Below are positions 46,648-58,262 of a stretch of DNA of 64,000 nt, piece after piece. Source of the stretch: Cacajao melanocephalus (Eukaryota > Chordata > Mammalia > Primates > Pitheciidae); contig CAUYLG010026794.1 of assembly GCA_963573385.1 (NCBI GenBank), forward strand, positions 43,212 to 107,211. Reading direction: 5' to 3'. The notes under the pieces were generated by a model. It had not been told where the DNA came from and did not search any database. It saw only the letters and a program-made list of their open reading frames with translations. A program made the translations under genes and the position numbers. How positions within the stretch are numbered: the first letter of the stretch is position 1; the number at the start of each line of letters is the position of its first letter.

Positions 46648-46940
46648 TTTTTTTTTTTTTTTTGAGATGAAATCTCTCTCTGTCACCCAGGCTGGAGTGC
46701 AGTGGTGCAATCTTGGCTCACTGCAACCTTTGTCTCCTGGGTTCAATCAATTCTCCTGCCTCAGCCTCCTCAAGTAGCAGGTGCATGTCACCACCCCCAG
46801 CTAATTCTTTTGTAGTTTTAGTAGAGACAAGGTTTCACCATGTTGGCCAGGCTGGTCTCCAACTCTTAACCTCAGGAGATCCTCCAGCCTCAGCCTCCCA
46901 AAGTGCTGCGATTACAGGTGTGAGCCACTCCTCCCAGTCA
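46648..46940 (-). mobile_element. Alu SINE, antisense, inserted into L2
   Basis: T17 run, GAGATGAAATCTCTCTCTGT, CACCCAGGCTGGAGTGCAGT, GGCTCACTGCAACC, CACCATGTTGGCCAGGCTGG and CCCAAAGTGCTGCGATTACA. Full length, with a few deletions. The short TCAAC on both sides may be a remnant of the target duplication. Confidence 0.95.
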
Positions 46941-47230
46941 ACGCTATGTTTTTACTCCATCTCTATACACATGTTTTCTGCCCTATTTAGAATTCTCTTC
47001 TTACACCCCTCCCTCTAAAGCTCCTATTCATCATATAAGACCTAGTTTGAATTTAAGGTCCTCTATGAATAATTTTGAATATTCCAACAGAAAAGTATTT
47101 CTTTCTGCTTATTAATAATATTTGCATCTGTATCTAAATTATCCCTGATTATATAATGCCTTATTTTACTTTATGTAGTTTTGTTCCTATTAGTGGCACT
47201 ACCCTTTACACTTTCTATCAACACACACCA
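46941..47230 (+). mobile_element. L2 LINE, part right of the Alu
   Basis: CGCTATGTTTTTACTCCATC, ACATGTTTTCTGCCC, TCTTCTTACACCCCTCCCTC, CTCCTATTCATCATATAAGA and CCTAGTTTGAATTTAAGGTC match the L2 3' UTR order. This shows one L2 split by the younger Alu. Confidence 0.6.
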
Positions 47231-48019
47231 ACTACAACTAAGATGGAACCTGTGAAAGCAGTATTCTCCCTTATCTCACTAAATGACATTCTTCTAGATT
47301 TAAAGAACTCTTAAAAATTTATCTACATTTCATCTTTCTCATTGTATTTTATCACCAAAACAATATCATTAATAACTGCATATTATTTAACATACATTTG
47401 TAATTAATCCTTTGTTTTTCAATATTCAATTGTGTCTTCCTACATGCATTTGATCTAAGACAGCATTAGTGTTTCCAAATATGTATCTGTGTTTATAACA
47501 GATGCATCTATTAATTAATTACTAAATTAATTTTCCCATTTACTATATTGAACAATAATTTGACATTGGCACTCTCCTTCGTTGGCATATTCAAGACCAT
47601 TACAATTTTAATATTTACAGATTATCTTCTCTAATAGAGGAGAAAACATACACACAAATTAATAGGAAATTTTGAACTTCAAGTAAGATAAATAAGATAA
47701 TTGTTTGTAAACAAAATGCTTTTAAAATAGGATAGGCAAGAAAATTCCTCTTCAGTTCTTTACCTTCTTATTCACATGCGCTACTACTAAAATTTTATTG
47801 CAAAATCATAAACTATTTGCCTGCCAGTTACTCACATTGTAAAAGGATAAACCGCAAAAGGAAAATGACCCCATTCACAAGGTACCATCTTTTAGATATT
47901 TTTTAAAACATATACATTAAATAGTAATCAGTTATTTGCAAATTCCTGTTTATAAATTTATTCAGCAACTTCTGATTCTTTATAAGAGGTCAGAATTTTG
48001 CTATAAGTGCACAGATTAA
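47231..48019. other. AT-rich interval, nothing recognised
   Basis: No repeat or gene recognised. Confidence 0.5.
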
Positions 48020-48670
48020 TAAAACTAATACTTAGTGATGCCTACCATGTTTCAGACTTTATGAGAAGTGTGGAAATTAGATTAAAGAAAATTAACATAT
48101 GGTCATTGAGGGTGGTGTTGAGTAAAGACAACAGATACTGATAAAAAAAAAACAGACACATCACATAAATATAAATTTTAGAAGGTCATGTGCTATGAAG
48201 AAGCTGAGAGGGGTGTGAGAAGACAGGCATGGCATGAGTCAAAGTAATTGGACTTAGTAGCTGAGGGAAGGCGATACCAAAAAGTTGAGTTTCAAAAGAA
48301 TAATTGAAGGAAAGCATGGATCCAAAGTAATGGTGGCTCCAGAAATTCTTCAGATTTTCGGAAGATGAAGCAAAAATAAAATAATACTTTGGGAAATATT
48401 GGCAACTAAAAGTCAGGACTGTGACTGAGCCAATGTGGGATGTGAGAGACTATTTGAAGGTTAGAGAGAGGTGAGCTGATGTTGGAAAGGTAGGTCAAGG
48501 CAAGAAGTTCATATTTCAGTAGAATCAAATGAACTCGCTATAGGGCTTTCAGATGATTGGAATGCTTGATTCTACTCATAATTTTAAAAGATCAGGTGAG
48601 AAGTTGAGGTGAGGGATGATATTATCTTTTCTAGGATACAGGCAGGGGGTCAGATTAAGATAATTTTGTA
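48020..48670 (+). repeat. Ancient mammalian interspersed repeat (family not named)
   Basis: TGATGCCTACCATGTTTCAG, GGTCATGTGCTATGAAGAAG, CAAGGCAAGAAGTTCATATT and AAAGATCAGGTGAGAAGTTG follow the same recalled repeat, earlier part, as the copies at 2141 and 41465. Confidence 0.45.
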
Positions 48671-49140
48671 AATAAAATATGCAGTTTTTACTGATAGATT
48701 AAATAGTCCTGGAGCATAGAGAGAACAAATCACTAATAATTGTCATGTTTCTTCTTTGCAAATTTATATGACAGGGGTAAAAATATCCAGTCCTTGATTA
48801 TACATAAAATAGTATATACAGGTAAAAATGCATTTTTTTGTATAATCAGCACATATGTAGTGTTTAAAGCATTGATAATCAATGTGATTGCCAAAGGTGA
48901 GGGTATGTAGGAAGGTAGCAAAATGCCTCCGTCATCAAATCTGTAACATTTCATGTTTCAACAGAGAAGGATAGACAGCAAAAGAGTCAAAGTTAGAGTG
49001 TAAGAGATTAAATAAAACAATCATCAAGTAAATATTATTCTTATTTTTGATAGTCATATTACAAATTAATATACCTCTATTAATTTTTGTTGTATCAACT
49101 TTGTATTTACCTACTGACACCTTCCTTTGAAAGGTAACAT
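48671..49140. other. AT-rich interval, nothing recognised
   Basis: No repeat or gene recognised. Confidence 0.5.
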
Positions 49141-49153
49141 CTAAGTTATCTAA

Positions 49154-49266
49154 GTTGTGAATGAATTATCGGTATGTGAATGAATTATCAGTATGTGAAT
49201 GAATGCTGCTAAGTTATCTAAATCTTAGATTAAAAATTTAGCAGTGTTCATTCACATACTGATAAT
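49154..49266. repeat. Short tandem repeat leading into a 29-bp-arm hairpin
   Basis: GTGAATGAATTATCGGTAT and close variants repeat about three times at 17-bp spacing. The arms 49184-49212 and 49238-49266 are reverse complements at 27 of 29 positions around a 25-nt loop. The loop itself contains ATCTAA-ATC-TTAGAT. Confidence 0.95.
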
Positions 49267-49442
49267 CCCTTTCTCTCAACATATAATTAAAAGTAGTAGT
49301 ATTGTTACTTCTAGTTTCTCTGATTGCTTTAATAACTATGAGAAATGTTTGTTATTATTGTTTTAATATTGTTTCATCAAGCATGGAATGTACCTGTTAA
49401 GCTGTTCTCAGTCTGTAACGTGAGAATATGATATTTCCTTCC

Positions 49443-49816
49443 TGTTATGAGCTGAAAGTGAGTGTTTCCCTCAAAATTCATATGTTGAAGTCTTAATCCT
49501 CAATATGATGGTGTTTTGTGGTGAGACCTTTGAGAATTAATTAGAGATAGACTAGGATATAATGATGGGGCCCTCAGGGTGGAATTAATGCCTTTATAAA
49601 GAAGAGGAAGAGACATAAGAGCCTTTTGTCTCCATCATATGAGGATACAGCAAGAAGGCAGCCATATACAAACCAGGAAGAGAGCCTTCATCAGCACTCA
49701 ATCTGCTGGTGCCTTAATCTTGGACTTGTCAGCCTCCAGACTGTGAGAAATAACTGTCTTTTGTTTAAACCACCCAATGTCTGATATTTTGTAATAGCAA
49801 CCCAAATGACTAAGAG
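49443..49816 (+). mobile_element. MLT1-type LTR (ERVL-MaLR), near full length
   Basis: TGTTATGAGCTGAAAGTGAG, CAAAATTCATATGTTGAAGT, CAATATGATGGTGTTTTGTG, CTCAGGGTGGAATTAATGCC, CATATGAGGATACAGCAAGA, CAATCTGCTGGTGCCTTAAT and CCTCCAGACTGTGAGAAATA in full consensus order. The best-preserved MLT1 in the window. Confidence 0.9.
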
Positions 49817-51175
49817 TTTTCTTAATACCATTTACAAATTTCTGTCATTTATATTTTTAGGTTACTAAATTAAAAAGTAATTCCATTCTGTTCCATAAGA
49901 TTTATTTGGTCATTTCTGGTTTGCTTTTCACCTAATTGTATATTTGGAATTCAAACTTTTATATAATTTTCATTACATAACTGTTCAAATTATTTGCTAT
50001 GATTATATTTTCTTTCTTATGTAACTTTTTCATGGAATTTTGTATTGGCTTTGAATTTTCTTGCATTATTCACCTGCATTATCTCTTCAATTACTTTTCA
50101 AAAAATTCTCCAACACTAGTTATTTTTTAAAAATCCTCTTATTATGTGTGCATATATATTTACACACAAAATATATATATTTTCAGCAGAGGCCTCCTGT
50201 ATGGAGGCCTACATTCTCCTGCTCACATCTGATAGCTTACTTTTGATGATTTTTGAATAACTGTCATCCTAGAACTCCCCTTTATTCCATTCTTAGTTGG
50301 CTCCATTCTCTCTTCAATTTCATTGTCTTTACTATTTACTCCTCATGTATAGTATGGTCTTAAGTTTCTCAAATAAATATTACTTTTATTGAACTATTAT
50401 AAGGACATGACCTGTTGAAAATTATCCTCTTTCTCATTATTTTTGTTAGTTTTCTTGTCATCTTCCCATTTTTATAGATTATTTCATAGTTTTATTTATA
50501 GCTTATTAACACACATTTTTATTACCCAATTCTTTATTGTAAGTCATGTTTTTTTATTTTTATAAGTATAGTAACTTCAACATTTTCTGACTACAATAGA
50601 CTGAATTCATAAAAATCTTGAAATAGTAATTTTTCAGAATCCAGGCAGTGTCCTTTCTCTTTCTCTATATGAGTCTTTTTTTTTTTTTTTGGTTCTTCTT
50701 CTATTTCACTATCTTTTCACTTCTGTTCTTTTTTTTCTGTATGTTTATAGCTCCATTTTTTTTTTTCAAAATCTTATGTGGTTTAAAACAGCCTCCATGA
50801 CAGCCTCATCTTTCAAATATATATCATTTTACAGACCAAGAACTCATAGATAATTAACTGATTATACATTACCTGAGGAAGAAAATTAGATTGACCTATT
50901 TGAGAAAATGTATCTATCAAACTTGATGTCACCTATCTATCAAAGTGATGTCACCTTGCACTTAGGATATTTAAAAGAAGAATCACAGAAAGGGAATCAT
51001 CAGTGGACAGATTATGGAAAGCTCTTGAAGAAGGGTGACTGGCCAAGTAAGAACACCAAGGGCTTCTTCTACTGTAGCTATTCTTGGGGAAGTTACTCCT
51101 TATATAGCATGTAGAGTGGAAAATCAATGTATATTGTAGGATAAATTATTTTAGAAACTGTCCTCCAGCAAAAAT
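49817..51175. other. T-rich interval
   Basis: T runs at about 50679-50690 and 50756-50766. A 23-bp tandem duplication (TATCTATCAAA plus TGATGTCACC) lies at 50911-50955. No gene. Confidence 0.55.
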
Positions 51176-51179
51176 GTAA

Positions 51180-51370
51180 TCATATTGACTTGGTAAACTC
51201 TTTTTAAAGGGCCAGTAAATATTTTAGGTTTTGTAGGTCATATGGAGTCTATTGCAACTACTTCATTATTGTAGCAGGAAAGCAGCGACAAACAGTAGGT
51301 GTATAAATGGGCATGGCTTTGTTTCAATAAAACATTATTTGCAAAGACAAGCAACTGGCTTGCTGGTTAA
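51180..51370. mobile_element. Probable non-autonomous hAT-type DNA transposon fragment
   Basis: AAAGGGCCAGTAAATATTTT, AGGTTTTGTAGGTCATATGG, AGTCTATTGCAACTAC, GGGCATGGCTTTGTTTCAAT and AAAACATTATTTGCAAAGAC follow a common mammalian short DNA-transposon consensus that I recall as hAT-like. The terminal inverted repeats are eroded. Confidence 0.5.
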
Positions 51371-54300
51371 TTTACTAATCAATAGAACTGGGGAATAAAA
51401 ATGAATACTTTGAGGAATTTGTTACAACTGTGTTAATCTCTGTGCATAAATTATAGGAGAAGAATGTTTAGTGCAGTAGGGACAAACACATTTTGGCAAA
51501 GTACGATTATAATTTTAAATTAATTTCAATGTTACCAAATTATTTTTCTCTAGAAAGGCAATTATAATGACTAATTTCTGATGTTTTTGGAATCATTTTT
51601 CAGAGATTCAAATTATAGCAGAAATAACCTTTTCATTCTTCATCATTGAGTGACAAATATATTCTAAATGTTTAAACTACTTTTTGAAAGGCTAATTATG
51701 TGTTGAAGCAAATCTAAAATTGTGGTAAGGGATTAGGTGGTAAGAGTTCCAATATGGAGAATAAGTAAGTACTCATGCAGCTTAGATGAGAATGCTGGAG
51801 CAGGAGAGACAGAGACAAATTGGCGGAAATTTCTCTTTTAAGTAACTAACATATGCCAAGAACTATAGAAATTAAACCACGAGTTTGGACATGTAAAAGC
51901 TGATATTACTACCTTCCGTCCTCAAACTCCTGCACACTAATTTGGTCGATTAGAGCTGTGGAGTTGAGAGTTGGACATCATAAGATTCTTCTAAAAGAGG
52001 TCTCAGTCAGCATTGCTCTATTAATGAATATGGTTTGTGGGGAACCTAACATCATGCTGAAAAGGAGTATAGTGGAAGATTATGGAGGAGTTCAGAAAAG
52101 TGAGTAAACATTTTTCTTGTGGAAAATTCAAAATTTTTAATTGTTTCTTCTAATTACACAGATATCTGTAATGATATAGACATATAAGGTGAAGATAATT
52201 AATGGTGAACTAATATTTCCTGGATTCATTGGAGTTATTGAAATGCAGATAAGGGCTTATATTATCAAAATATTTAACATCGTTATGGTAAATAGAGAAA
52301 TTATTTTTCAATGTTACAGAATCAATTAATTTCAAAAAATTGTGCTTAATCTGAAGACTTACATATATAATAAACAAGTATTCATTATCAATTAAGAGCT
52401 ATTAATAAGTGTGTGTGATACAGTTTTATCATATTAGCTACAACGGAATGTTTTTCCAAAGTTGATAGTTGTTTGTTTGTTTTAATTGGGATCATTATGA
52501 ACTCTCTTGTGTATTAAAGCAGCACATCTTTGATAACAATCTTAATGATTGATCACAGTGCAGCAAATTCATGTAGTGATCCAGACTTTAAAAACCAAGG
52601 TGGTAAAAACTAGAATTTGTTTTACCGTTATATCCATATGGAGACAACACTGAGGCTGTAAATGGTTATTTGCTGCAACTTCTGGAAAAAATAAATTTGT
52701 TCATAGATACTGGCTAACTTCCCCTTCCCCCCATCCTTTTAGCTGCACTTCACTCTCAACTCAAAATGTTAATTCAACTCCCAAGTATACTAGAAATACC
52801 ATTTCTACTTTTAAAAACATGAATATTCATGAAAAGAAATGGGTTATTTCTCTTTTGCTTTCTACTTAGTGTTTTATCTCAGGAAAAGGTAATAATAGTG
52901 CAATTAATGTCAACTGGGGGTGAAATAATCATATCAAAACTTCATTGATTGTATAAAACACTCAGATCCCTTAGTATGCAGTTGAAAATTGGTCAATTGA
53001 AAGAAAAATATTGTTTTAGATCATATGCTTATATTAATTAAATTTTGCAATGCATTTAATTTGGTTAATATTTTCCCTAGGGAATAAATAACCTTGTTTT
53101 TGTCTTACTGTAGAATGAATTTCTTTCGTATTTCCTATAAAATGATTGAATACTGGAAGATGGTACAAGTTTTAAAAAATTTGCTACTATGGCTTCTGCT
53201 CTCACAATTTCTCATGTAAAATCACAGTGAATTCACTTCTCACTTATAAAAATACTAAATTTACCTGTAGGAAAACAAGAATATGCATGTGCTATGCTTA
53301 ATATTTGGAGAGACTAAATTTTGTTTTATTGCATCTATATACAAATGTCATTAAAAGTAAGTCATGTTACGCTTCTATCTCAAGAAGTTGGTCCTATTCC
53401 TATGACTTTGGCAGGCTTGTAACGAGAATTAATAAATAACAAACAAGGGCATTTTCAGAAGAACATGAATTAGTAAGAAGATAGCTGGCCTCTCAAAGGG
53501 CAAATTTTGTTCATGTTTAATAACATAGTTAAAATAAAGAGAAGGACTTAAACACCTAATTCAAAAGATCAAAATTTTTATGCTGACAGCAGAGTCAAAT
53601 AGTATTGATGATGAAAATAAGAAGACTATTTTAAGTATTCAATACGCAAGGCCTGCATGATGACTCATTAGGCAGAGAAAATTATTACTGCCCATTAAAG
53701 AATTAGCTTTCATACAAATGGAAAAGTTGATTAGTGCACCTCAGACTGGCTGGTTTCTAAAATTATAAAATTAATGAATGAATGAAATATTTAATTTCAC
53801 ACATAAATATCCATGAAGATAATTGTTTTATATAATAAAACAATTTATTTTACATGGTGGCTCAAATATTAAATTTGAAATCATAATATAGTTTTTGATC
53901 ATATTAATCCATGCCAATTTTGTTGCAAATATTATATGATTTTTAGTAATTTTCAAAAATTATTTAAATGGAAAAAAATCTCATAATGCCAATGGATATA
54001 TTACTATTAAAATAATTTGTGTACATATAAACTGAAGGCTAAAAATATTTTTGGGATCCACATGGTCAAAGAGTTCTATGTATCCCAGCATTATAGGAAG
54101 AGAAAGACAATGGAAAATGATGATTAGGTTTAACTACAAAGCAGTTAATAAGAAAGCCAAAATCAGAGAATATTTTATGAAAAACAATCAGTAAACTATA
54201 TGACTTTCATTCATAATATACCATAACAGACAACAAAAAAAATACTTATCAGAATGTAAAGTCTTTAATCTTTTAATTGTAATGAACACATCCAAACACC

Positions 54301-54385
54301 TAGGCTTAAAATAGTACGCCTTTATATAATACTTTCTTCTATTTATTAGCAAAGTCTAATGTCAGGGTATGGTTTCTTTTTTCTT
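51371..54385. other. Anonymous AT-rich stretch, about 3 kb
   Basis: No repeat family or gene recognised. One of the longest repeat-poor intervals here, so a place to check for conserved noncoding sequence. Confidence 0.45.
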
Positions 54386-54600
54386 TTCTTCTTTTTTTTT
54401 TCTTATTTGAGATGAAGTCTCACTCTGTCACCCAGGCTGGTACAGTGGCACAATCTTGGCTCACGGCAACCAAGCAATTCTCCTGCCTTAGCCTCCCAAG
54501 AAGTTGGGTGCCTGCCATATACAGGTCCCTGCCACCCCAGGTAATTTTTTGTATTTTTTTTAGTAGAGACAGGGTTTCACTATGTTTGCCAGGTTGATTT
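54386..54600 (-). mobile_element. Truncated Alu, antisense
   Basis: T-rich leader, TTGAGATGAAGTCTCACTCT, CACCCAGGCTGGTACAGTGG, GGCTCACGGCAACC, TTTAGTAGAGACAGGGTTTC and TATGTTTGCCAGG. Several internal deletions; the 5' end of the element is missing. Confidence 0.92.
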
Positions 54601-56929
54601 TGTGGCATAGCATCCGTACTAGTGGAAGTCTTGAAATGTTGAAAACATTATTAGCTATTGAAGTGTAAATCTGTGTTTTGAGAAATTAACACCACTTCAA
54701 TTTGTCTGTAAAATAAGAATAAAAATTTTTATTCCATAAAGTTGATATGAAGCATCTTAAGGAAATAACTTGGGGAGTCATAATATTAACAGTGATATTA
54801 ATAAAATTTGATATTATGGTTTTTTTGCCAACCAAAAATGAAAAGTTCTACTGGGTTAAGTTGTTCCAATGTTCTCATGAGATCATTTTGAGATAATTGG
54901 ATTTTTCTTGGGTGCCATTCTCATTATATCTGCCTGTGGACCCTAGCTGATTATTCGGAATCTCCTTTTGCAAACTCACTACTAAATGAACCCTGCTCAG
55001 TCTAATAGTGCCCTAGGATGTTACCTTGTGAAATTAACCAATTTCTATGTAGTTGCTAATTATAAACAGTTACAGCATAAAACATTGGAAACCATTAAAG
55101 CTCTATAGATTGTGATCTTTTATGTGTATTGTGTAAATATTTTTAAAAATTGAACTGCCTTTTTTACACACTTAAGCCAATAATAAATCATAAAAGAATT
55201 CTCTTAATTGGAGCATGTTGGCAATGCAGATTAAACTGAAACTCAAAATTCTGGTTATAAAACTTGCTTAGCATTCCAGTTGTTTCTCAATGAATAAAGT
55301 AAAGCTTCATTGGTCGGTATGTTCAGTAATATTGAGTGGAGAGGAAGAGAGGTATCAGATGCTCATTAGGAAGTAAGAGGAATTATCTATGTAAAATATT
55401 GCACACATAACAGCCTCTCAATGTGTTCTGTTAAACTTAATATATGCCAGGGAAAACAGAAGAGTAACTTTCTTCAAATAAAAATGCTTGCAAATTGACC
55501 ATTTTTGAAAGTTATCTGGATGTTGTTGCCTTTCTTAAAGTATGAGTCTAAAAAGATATAGATCAGAGGAGACATAGAATGAGATTCTATTAGTTCTCTA
55601 GGGCAGCTTTACTAAATTACTGCTTCTATTACATACAAAGGACAGTAAAAGGAATAGTTACTCTTTAGTTGACTTATTTTTCCAAACACAACAGAGTGAA
55701 AACATAAGAATGTGTGCACTGAAAACATTTTTTATTCCTGAAGGAAAAGTGAACCTAAATAATAAAACTAAAACATTACAATTGTTTTATTATAACTATC
55801 TTGATCCAAAATATACGTATATTTAAAATTATTGTTTCAGTGGAATTTGTATGGGAGGATATATAATTTTTCCGATATATATTTTATTTTAGCCTCAGGA
55901 TGCTTCATTTGACCTGAATATAAGCAAGAATCTTCCTCAAAAGGTGAATATCTGTGACTGTAACAAATGTTCAGAACTAATTGTTGCATAAGATTGGAGG
56001 ATATTAACTGTTAATCTAATATGCAGACACTATTTTGCATCATTTGCTACACTGCACTTACAAAAGTAAAACATAGTAATGTATTTTGAATGGTATTTCA
56101 AATAGAAATGTTATGCATTCATTTTAAGATAATATGGTATTTTAAAATGTGCCAGTTGATTAAACTTTGGATAATACATTGACAGGTTAAATACACTTTG
56201 AGGATGAGTGAATTTGCACTGATTTCTGAGGAGGAATTGACATTTTTCTTTCTCTAAGTTTTAAGAGTCTGAATATACTTGAAATTCTCAAAAGAATGTA
56301 AATGAAATGAAGCTAGCTACGGAGTAAGATGTTCAAGACCAAAATAGAAAATGAACTCACTCAGTCATAAAAATCTAGATTATTTCCGTCTAACATAGAA
56401 TTTCTTATCATAGGTAAAATCCAAGCAAGAAAAATGTGTACACAATCATTGTTATTTTTTGCCCTTGAGGTGCATCTACTTATTTTCACTTTTTATCTTT
56501 TCTTTTTTCCTATTTGTACCATTATTGTATGACTGAAGTTTACATGTCCTTGTATATTAAAGTAAAAATTATAAAATAAAGGCAAAAAGGACAAAACAAA
56601 AGGAGGAGAGAAACTGAGAGAGCGCCTCAACAATTTACATCATTCTTCTTTTACTGAGAAATGATTATTTCTCCATTTATTGCTTGCTACATAAGAAGGA
56701 ATTTTTTCAATAAATACTTACAAGTAAATGTCCTCATGTGGTCATTGTTAAATGTAATTGTATGATCAGTAGTGTATAGGACTACATCAAATAGTAAGAG
56801 TTAGGTCACTTTTTAAGTACCCCACAGGAGTAAATTTTCACATTCAAATTTGAGGTGGAGGATCAAATTCTAGTTAAGAATACTCTGCTTACATATACAT
56901 TTCTGTTTTAATGCAATACATGGCAGAAT
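54601..56929. other. Anonymous AT-rich stretch
   Basis: A very weak MIR-like hint at about 54640-54780. Otherwise nothing recognised. Confidence 0.45.
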
Positions 56930-57000
56930 CTCTCTCTCTCTCTTTCTCTGTGTGTGTATGTGTGTGTTTGTGTGTGTGTGTGTGTTTGTGTGTGTGTGTT
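56930..57000. repeat. (TC)n-(TG)n microsatellite
   Basis: TCTCTCTCTCTCTCTTTCTC passes directly into interrupted (TG)n with TATG and TTTG variants. Confidence 0.95.
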
Positions 57001-57734
57001 GGTTTTTATTTTTCTGGTTCACTTATCATATTCACCATATAATTTCATGAAGTGCGGGTAGCTTTGCTTCAACTCCTAACATTTCACAAAACTTTCTAAT
57101 GATCAGGCAGAATAGCATTTTCCACTTATTTTAAACTTTTAATGATCCTTTTTCCCCCAATGCTTAGCAAAGCAGCTGTTTCTCCCTGAGACTGAAACTT
57201 ATTCCAAGTTTAAAATGTTAATGTTGAACCATGTGTTCAAGCATTAAGTATCACCAATTTCCACACTGAAAGATCTTGGCAGCTCTCACTCACTGAATAA
57301 ACTTAGAAGCAGACTTAAAACTCTGGAGAAAAGGAAAAGAATCCAGCTACTTCTCTTCCTCTGGTTTGTGACCTCCCTAAATGGCTAACAATAATAAGAA
57401 TCCTTTTAATAATCTAAAGCTGATGGAATGTTGATTGCACTGGTTGGTCTAGATGGTTGGTTTTTAAATTAACAAAATTAGATTACTGAACAGGCTGAAA
57501 AGAAAAGGATAATTATAAGGGAGCGTGCATACGAAGATGAGACAAGTGATATTATGAGAAACAAGTAATAGTTTTAAATAAGCTAAAGGTTCTTAACTTG
57601 GATAATTTAGGGTAAGCCATAATATAGGCTTTAAAGTATTTAAAGATTACTATAATTTTTACAGAATTCTTCTTATTCCAGGAAAAAAAATCTCCAGACT
57701 CTGTGAAACTTATCTTACATTTGTTGTGTCTTTC
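57001..57734. other. Anonymous interval
   Basis: No repeat or gene recognised. Confidence 0.5.
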
Positions 57735-58262
57735 AGGTCTTGTTTTTTATTATCATATTTTCAAATGTACTACATGGTGTACATTTCTATAAATGTAACA
57801 CGTGCAGAGAGTCGTGCAATGAACTTGTATAATGAGAATACAAAGCAATTCCATTACCTCAAAAACCTTCCTCACACTATTCCTCTAAAATTAGATCAGC
57901 CCCCAATACCTAAACCTAGTGTTAGTATTTGCTTAATACTGATGGATCTGTGATGTTGAGACTGTCATATAAGTGGACTCATCTAATATATATCCTTACC
58001 AAACTGGTTACTTTCACTCAGTACAATGCTTTGAAGGTGAAGTTAAGTCGTTGCATGTATTCGTAATTTATTCTCTTTCTCTGAGGAGAATTTCATTATT
58101 TGGATGTACCAGAGAGTGTATATATCATCACTTATGGGAAGACATGTGTGTTCTTTCCAGTTTTGGGTGATTGTGATAGACCAGATTCAATAACAGGTTT
58201 TGTATGAACATATACTTTCATTTCTGTAGGGTTAAGCACCAGCAGTGGAATTGCATCACAAG
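57735..58262 (-). mobile_element. Old L1M (L1ME-like) 3' region, antisense
   Basis: TTACTTTCACTCAGTACAAT, TTTCATTATTTGGATGTACC, GTTCTTTCCAGTTTTGGGTG and AGCACCAGCAGTGGAATTGC follow the antisense end of ancient L1 ORF2. Two frames inside (57726-57953 and 57973-58170) are on the opposite strand and meaningless. Confidence 0.7.

Noticed and set aside
53640..53760. Possible conserved regulatory element with an ATGACTCAT word
   Set aside because: A single AP-1-like word in repeat-poor DNA is not evidence; cross-species alignment would be needed.
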